Positions 34,675 through 44,300 of a DNA stretch of 64,000 nucleotides are shown piece by piece. Under the pieces are notes generated by a model, which saw only the letters and a list, made by a program, of their open reading frames with translations, made no database searches and had not been told where the DNA came from. The position numbers and the translations under genes are program-made. This DNA comes from Agitococcus lubricus (GTDB taxonomy: Bacteria > Pseudomonadota > Gammaproteobacteria > Pseudomonadales > Moraxellaceae), in the NCBI RefSeq assembly GCF_003051055.1, contig NZ_QAON01000015.1, forward strand, positions 1 through 64,000. Direction: 5' to 3'. The stretch's first letter is position 1; the number at the start of each line of letters is the position of its first letter.

Positions 34675-34715
34675 TCTATAATGTGTATTTTATATTGTAA
34701 TATACACATTATAGA
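34675..34715. promoter_or_regulatory. palindromic operator upstream of vapBC
   Basis: Two perfect 14-base arms, TCTATAATGTGTAT (34675-34688) and its complement ATACACATTATAGA (34702-34715), are 13 bases apart. They overlap the AT-rich promoter region just before vapB, as expected for VapB/VapBC repression. Confidence 0.75.
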
Positions 34716-34730
34716 TAATTTTAGCTACGA

Positions 34731-35432
34731 TTACTTCGGATACAACTTGCTATCAAACTCATCCATATGCGGATAACGTAATGGCGTTAAACTGTCTAAA
34801 TTGGCTAAATAATTTTTATAATCCACCAAAATTTGCTCGCGTGCTTCGGGTTTAATATAGGGCACATGATAGCCAATAAACGGTGGCAACACCTCAAAGC
34901 CCACATACGCTAAAGTACCACGCAACAAAGGACGCAACATGCCATCCACCAACTCACCATGAATAGCTTTTTCACCAAACATATGCTCACGGCCACCCAA
35001 AGTTAAAGTCACTAAAGCTTTTTTACCTTTTAAGCCACCTTGGTCATAAAAACGCATTCCGCCATAGCACACCCCCGAAATTAACACGCGGTCAATCCAC
35101 CCTTTTAAAATCGCAGGCACAGAAAACCAATATAACGGAAAGTTAAAAATCACCAAATCCGCTGCTTTTAACTTTTCTAACTCAGCCGCAATATCAGGTG
35201 CAATTGCTTGTTGTTCGTAGTTATGACGCTGTTCTAAGGCATACACCAAATACTCAGGATTTTTGCGCTGGGCAAAATCGTTAGCAGAAGCCACAGGATT
35301 CCAATTCATCTCATATAAATCGGACACCTGTACTTGATAACCAGCAGCCGTTAATTGCTCGGTGGCCAAGTGCATCAAGGCGCTATTAAACGATTTGGCT
35401 TCGTGATGGGCGTGAACAATCAAAACATTCAT
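34731..35432 (-). CDS. flavodoxin_2 family NAD(P)H quinone reductase
   Basis: This 233-residue protein resembles the NQO/MdaB/KefF group of FMN- or FAD-dependent quinone reductases. Motifs are the N-terminal phosphate loop HAHHEAKSFNSAL, the central FNFPLYWFSVPAILKGWIDRV that contacts the flavin, and a TLGGREHMFG segment. Length is above KefF/MdaB (about 180-195), with a C-terminal extension as in the NQO1 branch. It diverges from the crotonase gene across about 100 bp. The physiological acceptor is unknown; a detoxifying two-electron reductase is the usual role. Confidence 0.85.
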   Translation of the reverse strand: MNVLIVHAHHEAKSFNSALMHLATEQLTAAGYQVQVSDLYEMNWNPVASANDFAQRKNPEYLVYALEQRHNYEQQAIAPDIAAELEKLKAADLVIFNFPLYWFSVPAILKGWIDRVLISGVCYGGMRFYDQGGLKGKKALVTLTLGGREHMFGEKAIHGELVDGMLRPLLRGTLAYVGFEVLPPFIGYHVPYIKPEAREQILVDYKNYLANLDSLTPLRYPHMDEFDSKLYPK

Positions 35433-35535
35433 TATTAAAACTCATTTGGTTAAAAATAAACTTGATTTCAGCACGAAAGTACCAGTATAAGCAACTAGGC
35501 TTTTTACATAGCAGCTTTTAGGAGTAAATAATAAC

Positions 35536-36411
35536 ATGACTTATCAGACCCTCTTATATCAAGTCGAAAACCGTATTTTGACGATTACCCTCAACCGTCC
35601 CGAACAAATGAATGCCTTTACCGTTGAGATGGCCAATGAATTAGAGCACGTCTTCAAAACTGCCAGTGACGACGACAATATTGGTGCGATTGTGGTGACA
35701 GGCGCAGGTAAAGCCTTTTGTGCTGGCATGGATTTAAGCAAACAAGGTAATGTCTTTGGTTTGAATGAAAACTTACAACCGACAATAGCCGATATGGAAC
35801 AGCGCTTAGACGATGAAGAAATGATTGCAGGGGTACGAGATACAGGTGGTCGTGTCACCTTGGCTATTTTTGATTGCAAAAAACCTGTGATTGGTGCGAT
35901 TAATGGCGCAGCCGTGGGCATTGGCGCAACCATGACCTTGGCAATGGATATTCGTTTAGCCTCCTCTAAAGCACGGATTGGTTTTGTTTTTGGCAAAATT
36001 GGCGTAGTGCCAGAAGCCTGTTCAAGCTGGTTTTTGCCACGTATTGTCGGTATCAGCCAAGCCTTAGAATGGGTGTATAGTGGTGATATTTTAACTGCCG
36101 AAGAAGCTCAACAAGGCCGTTTAGTCAAAGCGATTTATAGCCCAGAAACCTTGTTAGAAGAAGCTTATAAACTCGCCCATAAGTTTATAGATAATCGTTC
36201 ACCTGTTGCTATCGCCTTTGCTCGACAAATGATGTATCGCAATGCCGCCCAAACACACCCGATTGAAGCGCATAAAGTAGACTCTTTGGCCATGTTTTAC
36301 ACCAGTCTTGACGATGGCAAAGAAGGTGTAAAATCCTTTTTAGAAAAACGCGCCCCTGAATTTACAGGGAAAGCCAGTCAAATGCCTGAATTTTATCCTT
36401 GGTGGAAATAG
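35536..36411 (+). CDS. enoyl-CoA hydratase/isomerase family protein (crotonase)
   Basis: A 291-residue crotonase-fold protein. It shows the oxyanion-hole and CoA-binding pattern: TLNRPEQMNAFT near the N-terminus, GAGKAFCAGMDLS, and AINGAAVGIGATMTLAMDIRLAS, with GFVFGKIGVVPEACSSWFLPR after it. Such proteins hydrate or isomerise enoyl-CoA in fatty-acid or aromatic degradation; no pathway neighbours help here. AGGAG lies about 11 bases before the ATG. The stop codon TAG is formed by the TA target and first G of the transposable element copy 2, so the original 3' end may have been altered by insertion. Confidence 0.88.
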   Translation: MTYQTLLYQVENRILTITLNRPEQMNAFTVEMANELEHVFKTASDDDNIGAIVVTGAGKAFCAGMDLSKQGNVFGLNENLQPTIADMEQRLDDEEMIAGVRDTGGRVTLAIFDCKKPVIGAINGAAVGIGATMTLAMDIRLASSKARIGFVFGKIGVVPEACSSWFLPRIVGISQALEWVYSGDILTAEEAQQGRLVKAIYSPETLLEEAYKLAHKFIDNRSPVAIAFARQMMYRNAAQTHPIEAHKVDSLAMFYTSLDDGKEGVKSFLEKRAPEFTGKASQMPEFYPWWK

Positions 36412-36677
36412 GGGCTGTTGACGTTTTGCATGTGAGCAGCGTTGCTGATAAACATGGACTCAGGCAAGGCACAAAACGCAGCAAATAGTGATTCTATTGG
36501 CAAGTTTTGTCACGTAGTATGAGTCTACTTTTAACGCAATCTTCAGGGAAAGAACGATTTTTTGAGGTTAATTTGTTGTTCATCGCTTATTTAGAATAAC
36601 CAAGCTACACGACTCGCGCCGCGTATCCTCTAAAAAATAGCTTCTTTCGCAACCACAATCAAAACGTCAGCAGACCC
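36411..36677. mobile_element. 267-bp TA-flanked miniature inverted-repeat element, copy 2
   Basis: The second copy of the element at 24890-25156 has the same orientation and the same 267-bp length. Ends are GGGGCTGTTGACGTTTTG at the left and the complement of GGGTCTGCTGACGTTTTG at the right, flanked by TA at 36409-36410 and 36678-36679. The right and left ends are more alike here than in copy 1. It is inserted at the stop codon of the crotonase gene. Confidence 0.85.
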
Positions 36678-36697
36678 TAAGGTTTTCGCTTGAATAA

Positions 36698-36724
36698 CCA
36701 GAAAATATGCCCTGTATTTTCTGG
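36698..36724 (-). terminator. hairpin downstream of chpC
   Basis: A perfect 10-bp stem, CCAGAAAATA and TATTTTCTGG around 7 bases, lies 62 bp past the chpC stop. On the minus strand it is followed by TTATTC. It probably ends the pilG-chpC transcript. Confidence 0.5.
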
Positions 36725-36785
36725 CTGTTACTCACTGATATGAGCACTTTTACGGACATATCGACAGAACTATCTCGGCGATATT

Positions 36786-37280
36786 TTATATGAGTGTTAA
36801 GATTTTAGCCTCTAAGGCATCAAGGTCTGGAATGACTGCCATTGCCTCTTGGTAACGTACTTGCAAATACTCCATCGCGGTGACGGTCGCTTTTTCTAAG
36901 TCTTCCAGTTCGGCAATTTTTACTTTAACGGCAAGCGGCTCTGCCTGCAACGCAATTGCATAATGACTTAGCTTCTCGTTATGGTTAATACTGTGAATGA
37001 TAGCCACTTTTTGGGGTTCAGACGCTGCCGAGAGCCCACATAATACTTCAAAGTTAACCACAGGTACTTGTTCTGAATTCCATAAAATCTGCCCTAAGAG
37101 GCCATTTTTTTTGGCTTTTTTAGGTGACTTGATGCCCGTCGCTGGTAGTACATCTAAGACGGTGACCGCAGGCAATAATAACCTTTTTTGCCATAATGGC
37201 AGCAAACAAACGTCTAATTTACCCGTTGTTGCACTCAGTAGGGTGGTTTGCCCTAATGTGGGAAGCTGTGCTTGTGCCAT
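36786..37280 (-). CDS. chpC: CheW-like adaptor ChpC
   Basis: A 164-residue CheW-domain protein at the end of the pilus chemosensory operon. It shows CheW features (LLPAVTVLDVLPA, NGLLGQILWNSEQVPVVNFEVLCG) but is divergent, as is ChpC of Pseudomonas, which has the same position after chpB. CheW proteins link receptors to the histidine kinase. GAGGTAAAC precedes the ATG. The assignment rests on domain and gene order together. Confidence 0.82.
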   Translation of the reverse strand: MAQAQLPTLGQTTLLSATTGKLDVCLLPLWQKRLLLPAVTVLDVLPATGIKSPKKAKKNGLLGQILWNSEQVPVVNFEVLCGLSAASEPQKVAIIHSINHNEKLSHYAIALQAEPLAVKVKIAELEDLEKATVTAMEYLQVRYQEAMAVIPDLDALEAKILTLI

Positions 37281-37340
37281 AGTTTACCTCAATGGATTGA
37301 GTGTTATTAAAAGACTTAGCATAATGCTCTAATAACTATA

Positions 37341-38351
37341 TTAGGTATTTAAGGTTTGATTTACATAATTAACTAAACGATTGGCTAAATCAAACGGTGT
37401 TCCTGTAAAAGAAACACAGCCCGTTGCACGCATGGCATCAGGTTGACTAGGGCAAGCACATGTTTGCTCATCTTGCGCCCAAACCACCCCCCCTGCTTCG
37501 ACCATCAACGGCCCACTGATAGAGCCGTCACTGCCCATGCCACTAAAAATAATGGAAATTGCTCGTTTTTGAAAACGGCGACTGACATTGGCAATCACTT
37601 GGTCTATTGACGGTGAGTATGGGCCGTCCCATTTAATATTACGCGAAACCACCTGACCATCGGCACTAAAGTCGATTTCTGTTTCAACAGGCGCAATCAA
37701 AAGCTCACTATTTTTTAACTGCTCTCCACCACGTGCAATCAGACACGGCATATGATTATGTCGCACTAAAACCCGTGTCAGGGATTCTTGCATACGGCCA
37801 TCAATATGCTGTGCCAACACAAAGGCCACAGGAATTCCCTTAGGCACATAGTCCAAGAACTCTTTGACGGCAGCAGGTCCGCCCAAGGAGGCGGCAAGTA
37901 CACAGACAAACTCAACCCGTTGATATTTACGCTTAAATAACTCGTCGGGAATAACGATTTGTTTGGGACGTGTTGGATTGCTAGGGCCACGCTCTAAAGG
38001 CTCTAAATTCTCTTGAACAACAGGATGTCCGACAACTTCGTATAATTTAATAAAAACCCGTCGTTCCCAACGCGGATACTGACGCGTGCCTTGAGTGGGG
38101 GCTACATCAAGTCCAAATAGAACGGGCACATCAGTTGCCAGCACTCGCTCTATCAAATCGTCATCTTCTTCCTGTAAATCAATCAACCATACATCAGGGT
38201 CAGCGGCATTGAATAATTTATTATCTAATCTATCGGGCGCACAGTTGAGGACAAGGTCATAACCTTGTCCTTTTACTGCATGCGCGAGTGCTAATCGTTG
38301 CAGGCTCATATCGCACACGATAGCAACACGCGGATTCCTTTTGCTTGTCAT
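37341..38351 (-). CDS. chpB: CheB-like protein-glutamate methylesterase ChpB
   Basis: A 336-residue protein that would remove methyl groups from the receptor PilJ, opposing PilK. The N-terminal ~125 residues are receiver-like (VAIVCDMSLQR, WLIDLQEED), although the usual phosphorylation context is weak. The C-terminal methylesterase domain keeps the catalytic serine in AASLGGP, the histidine in AQHIDG and the aspartate in SGMGSDG. It starts 8 bp after chpA. Chemotaxis CheB has the same catalytic triad. Confidence 0.88.
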   Translation of the reverse strand: MTSKRNPRVAIVCDMSLQRLALAHAVKGQGYDLVLNCAPDRLDNKLFNAADPDVWLIDLQEEDDDLIERVLATDVPVLFGLDVAPTQGTRQYPRWERRVFIKLYEVVGHPVVQENLEPLERGPSNPTRPKQIVIPDELFKRKYQRVEFVCVLAASLGGPAAVKEFLDYVPKGIPVAFVLAQHIDGRMQESLTRVLVRHNHMPCLIARGGEQLKNSELLIAPVETEIDFSADGQVVSRNIKWDGPYSPSIDQVIANVSRRFQKRAISIIFSGMGSDGSISGPLMVEAGGVVWAQDEQTCACPSQPDAMRATGCVSFTGTPFDLANRLVNYVNQTLNT

Positions 38352-38359
38352 AACCTTAT

Positions 38360-41300
38360 TTACCGCTCAGAAACTGTCGCTAATAACTCAGCTATCGTTT
38401 CAAGTAATTGTTGCTCTTGGAATGGTTTACCCATGTAGGCATTTACCCCAATTTGGAAGGCGCGTTCACGGTGTTTTTCACCCGTACGCGAGGTAATCAT
38501 AATAATGGGTAAGCCCAACAAGTTGGGATTGTGGCGTACCAACGATGCCACTTCGAAACCGTCCATACGCGGCATTTCAATGTCAAGCAACATAATATCT
38601 GGACGAATTTCTTCCAGTTTGGTAATTGCATCTAGACCATCTTTGGCTAAGACCACATCATAACCGTGACGCTCTAATAAACGAGAAGTCACTTTACGTA
38701 CTGTAACCGAGTCGTCAACCACCATGACGGTACGCGTTGAGCGCTCTTGAACTGCGGGGGTTGTCTCCTCGACCACTTGTTTTTGACGCGGTTTTTGTAG
38801 TGCGGCTGCACGTAACATCGCAATCGTATCGAGAATGATAACAACCGAACCATCCCCTAAAATGGTTGCTCCCGAAATACCTGCTACCGAAGCCAACTGT
38901 GCCCCTACAGACTTAACCACAATTTCACGCGAGCCAATTAATTGGTCTACCTGTATAGCAACACGTTGGTCTGCGCCACGCACCAATAAAATGGGTAATG
39001 GTAGGGTTTGACCAAATAAGCTAGGGACACGAATACCGTGCACAAACTCGCCCAAGTAGTGCAACTTATAACCAATATTTGCATACTCGAATGCGGGCGC
39101 ATTGGGGGCGTAATATGTCTCCAACTCGTAGGGGCTCGCGCGCACAATACCTTCAATTTGTGATAACGGAATCGCATACACATCTTCGCCAATACGTACC
39201 ATCAAGGCTCGGCTCACAGCCACAGTGAAGGGTAAGCGCATAACAAAGGTTGTACCTTTGCCTTGTTCAGACTGAATAACAACGGTACCACCCAGTTGTT
39301 TAATCTCACTCTGAACAACGTCCATCCCCACACCACGACCCGAAATCTGAGTCACTTTTTGCGCCGTAGAAAAGCCCGCATGGAAAATAAACTGCAATAA
39401 TTCACGTTCGCTAATCGTACTATTTTCATCTAACAAGCCACGCTCAATGGCTTTTTTACGTACCGCATCAATATTAACGCCTTTACCATCGTCAGCGAGT
39501 GTCAGAACAATTTCTCCCCCCTCACGACCAATCGATAAGGTTACGCGTCCCATAGCTTCCTTACCCGCAGCAGCACGTTCGGCAGGGTTTTCTAAACCGT
39601 GGTCAACGGCGTTACGCAACATATGTTCTAAGGGAGCAACAATCCGTTCTAATAAGGTACGGTCCATTTCACCTTCAGCATTGATAACATACAACTCTGC
39701 AGGTTTGCGTAATTCACCTGATGTTTGACGCACAATACGTTGTAAACGTGGCACCAAACGCGAGAAGGGCACCATGCGAGAGCTCATCAATCCTTCTTGC
39801 AATTCGGTATTTAGACGTGATTGCTGTAAAAGTAACGTTTCGGTATCACGCGCTTTTTCAATCAAGGTGGCTTTAATATCAAATAAGTCGGATGCAGATT
39901 CGGATAAAGACTTAGATAACTGGTTCAACGACGAATATTGGTCCATTTCCAAGGGGTCGAAATCTTCATATTTGCCACCTTCTTGGGTATGTTTTGCCAA
40001 AATTTGAACTTCTAATTCACCTTCCATACGACGTAATTGGTCAACCAACCGTTGTACTGTTGCGCCCATTTCCTCTACGGTTTGACCGAAACTGTGCACA
40101 CCCATTTCTACACGCGAGCGAACAATCGACGTTTCACCTGCAAGGTTAATAAGTTTTTCCATCAATTCAGAGGAAACACGAATCATCTCTTGTGCCGCTT
40201 GCTGTACATTTGTCGCTTGGCGGAAATTACCTGTCATCGATGGCATTACCCCTGATGACAATACAGGTAGTTTGGGAGCTTCTTCAGCGACAGGCACTTC
40301 AGAGACACTAGACTTCGTCTCTACAGTGGGTACAGGCATTTTAATCGCAGGGACAATCGTGGGTTGACTATCGACATAACTTTGTGGGCTTGCTAAGTAG
40401 CGTTTTAATTGCTCCACTAAATCTGTCACAGCAAGCGATTTTCCTTCTTTTTGCAGTTTATCTACAGCATCGGCAATACGGTCATGACAGCGTTGTAATA
40501 AGGCGAATACTTCTGTACCGCCTTGATAACGTAATTGACACACGCCCTCGTAAATATTTTCCATTTCATGTGCCAAATCACCCAGTGAATTGACACCCGA
40601 CATACGTGCACCCCCTTTTAAGGTATGCAAACCACGTTGTAAAATTTGTACAGGCGCAATATTCGCTGGCTCTTGTACCCATGCTTGTAAACTTGCATTC
40701 GTCTCATCCACAATTTCTTGTGCTTCTTCTAAGAAAATTGCTAACAACTCAGGGTCTAAGTCTTCGGCTAGTACCTCGACAGGGCTGGCCACACTAGGCA
40801 TGGTGCTGATAGTAGCTGCTTCGAGGTTTTGAACAGACGTTGCTTGGCTTTCTGGCAATGCGGCAGATGGCTGTGTTGATGTAGGCATAGCCGCCTTAGT
40901 CGAGCCACCTGCCGCTAATGAGAAAAAATCCAAAATAACAGTATCTTTGGGTGTATGACGATATAAATCAATCACAGTGACCAAGTCTTTTGCATACTTA
41001 CAACGGCCTTCCCGTTGTAAATCTTCAATCATTTGCGCCAGACGGTCATGGCAACGCTGTAACAAATCGAGTAAGACTTGTGTCGCTTGATAACGGTTAT
41101 TGACTAAATCTTCGTATAAGAATTCTAGTTCATGCCCCAAATCACCTAAACTGGTGACTACCGCCATACGTGCACCGCCTTTTAAGGTGTGCAAATGGCG
41201 TTGGAGTACACGTAAAGGTTGTTTATCTTCCAGATTATTACGCCAGTTCGTGAGCTCGTCATCAGCCGCAGTGAGAACCTCTTCGGCTTCTTCTAAGAAA

Positions 41301-44300
41301 ATTGCCAACAACTCAGCATCTGCACCGTCATCTATTTCGGCTTCTGCGGGTACATAGGCTGCAAATGTATCTGTTGTAGTCGCTAGTTGAACAGGTGCAC
41401 CACCCCATTCACGCAAGCGTGCCATGAGTTTGGGATTGGCTTGTACCGTTTGACAGGCGGCTAAAGTATCAAAGATATTGATAATTTCGTCATGGGCACT
41501 CGACAAATCTTCTAACAACTGTTCATTTGCTAAGGCTTTGGTAGTATCTTCGGCAACAAAACGGTAAACACAAATTAACTGGTCAGCAAGCTCCGATAAA
41601 GGCGATACCGCCGATTGCTTGGCGGCAGGCGCTAATAATTCTAATTCGCGTAGTAGACTTTGAATAATATCGTCGTGCTCTGGCGATTGTAACCATCCAG
41701 ACAATTCCCAAGGCGCATCTAATAATAGCTCTATGCCCAAATCAATAAAAGACGCCACTAAACCTGCTGTATTGGTCGTGATAGGCGCTGTAATGGCATC
41801 ATCAGAGACTGAGGCATGTGCGACTTGTTCTATACGGCTAATCAAGCTATGACGTTCGGCGACTGTTCCCGCCCCGCCTTGACTCACATCATTAATACTT
41901 TGCTTAATCAGACGATGGGTCTCTGACAATAACTCCATGTGTTTTGCTTGTAAACCACGGCCTTGGGTACGTAAATCCTTAAATAAATGCTCCATCGGTG
42001 CCGCAATCTCTGCAACCGTTTTGACCCCCGCCATCCCTGCACTACCGCGCAAGGTATGTAGTGCGCGCAAAATTTGGTCTGTTACAGGCATCGCATTGTA
42101 TTGTGCGGGTAAATGCGCAAGGTAATTTGCAATTTCGTCTAAGTAGCTATTTGCCTCTGTCGTAAAAATATCAATCAATACAGGGTCTTGCAGATGCTCG
42201 TTTTCAGTCGCTATGGTTGCTGTCGGCATATCTGCTAAGCTAGCAGCTAACTCTTCAAAGGCATCACTCAGATCTTCATCTTCGTTATCCTCAGCTTGTT
42301 CAGATGATTCTGCAACAGCCTCAAGGTCAATCTCTACTGACTCATTCGCCGACTCAACATCAGGTACTAACGGCTCAATTGCTGCTTCAGTCTGCTGGGC
42401 AACACCTGTTTGACCATTTGCGCATGCAACTGCTGCTTCAATTTGAGCAATAGAGACCACTTGTGCACGAGCAAAATGGTCAGCGATACTCATGAGTGGG
42501 GAGGTATTTAAGCGCGGCGTTTCTTTATTTTGGAAGTTACTAATTAACTCAGGGATAACATTAATCACCTCAGTAATCAGCCTGACCATTTCAGCTGAGG
42601 GTTTTGTGGTTTTGTCGATAACACGATTGAGCATGTTTTCAATGCCCCATGCCAACTCTCCTTCAACTTTTGCTCCAACCATACGGCCTGAGCCTTTTAA
42701 GGTGTGGAATCCACGACGAAACTCTGTTAATGCGGCGTTATTGTCAAAATTTGCTGCCCATTTGGGGAAATAGGTATTGATTGTCTCTAAAACTTCTTCG
42801 ACTTCTTCGATAAAAATTTCTCGAATTTCGTCATCTTGACTGAAGTCGTCTTCTGGCATCGCAATATGTTGAGGGACATCTAAAATAGGTGCGGCGAGTT
42901 TTACAGGCTCAACGTTCGTGCTGATAGTAGTCTCTGGCTTATCATTTTGCGCAAAGAGAGCTGGCGATGGTGTCAACGCTGCTTCTTCGCCTAAATCCAT
43001 CGGTACGGCAAAGTCTTCATCCATCAAGTCAGTTTCAATATATACTGCTTCCGATAACTCTGCTTCTTCGGTCAAGTCTTTGACATCGCTAAGGGCTAAC
43101 GCAGGTAAATCGGGGATAGTCATATTCTCAAAAGTGAGTTCATCGGCTGTTGTGTCAGCAGGCATAGTGACACTAGCAGCTGGCTGAATTACCACGGTTT
43201 CGGCAAATGCCTCTGCACTCGTGACTTCTGGCTCTTCACTGCTAATATGGTCTTCTATAGGTTCTAAACTCACTTGATGACGCGCAACGGCTAGCGCCCA
43301 CTCCACATCTTCCATACTAACAGTTTGCGCTTTGGCAAACATCTCGGCAGCAGTCATCAGCGCGGGCGTTGCTATACTGGGGGTTTCTTTTTGTTGGAAG
43401 TTGGCAATTAAATCAGGCACCACAGAGACGACATTCTGAATCAACGTCATCATAGCGGGGGTTGTCGTAGCCGTTTTATCTATCACCCGATTCAGCATAT
43501 TCTCAATAGACCATGCTAATTCAGCCGTGACTTTTGCACCTACCATACGCCCAGACCCTTTGAGCGTATGAAAACCACGACGGACTTCAGTTAAAGCCGA
43601 TTTGTTCTCGTAGTTAGCCGCCCACTTAGGCAGATAGGTATGAATCGTTTCTAAGACTTCTTCCGCTTCTTCAATAAAGATTTCTCGAATTTCGTCATCT
43701 TCACTAAAGTCATCTTCTGGAACCACGGCACTGATTTCAAAACGTAATACAGGCGCAGCCTTGCTCACAGGCATTTGTGAAATGGCTGGTGTACTAGGCG
43801 TTACAAGCTCAGGCTCCTGCGTCATAGTCACCGTCATTTCGAGTGTTTGTTCCGCCTCGATGACAGGCTCTGACGGGACATCTACCGCAACTGGCGGTGC
43901 AGATTGAGGATTATCGGTGACCGTCATATTCAACAATGCGGCAGGAATTTGCATATTAACGAGTGTCGGGGCTAAATCTTCCGAGTCACTGTACATCGAC
44001 TCCGTATCATCAAAACGTACTGGCTGCGGCGCAACAGGTTCTGAAGATGCTGGCTCTACATGTTTAGACTTAGGACTAAAACTCATATCGCCAAGAATGG
44101 CTTCTGCATCAAATGTTAAGGTACTACTAAACAGATTTTCGTCAGGCTCTGTTGCACTCTTTGTTGGCTCTAGTTCTTTAATAGCAGGCATATTGATTTG
44201 CGTGCGGCTATCGCTATCTTCCAACTGCTGTGTTAATTCAGCTAAATCATCCGAAGCCAAGGGTATATTTAATGCTGGCATAGAGACTAAGGTTTTTTCC

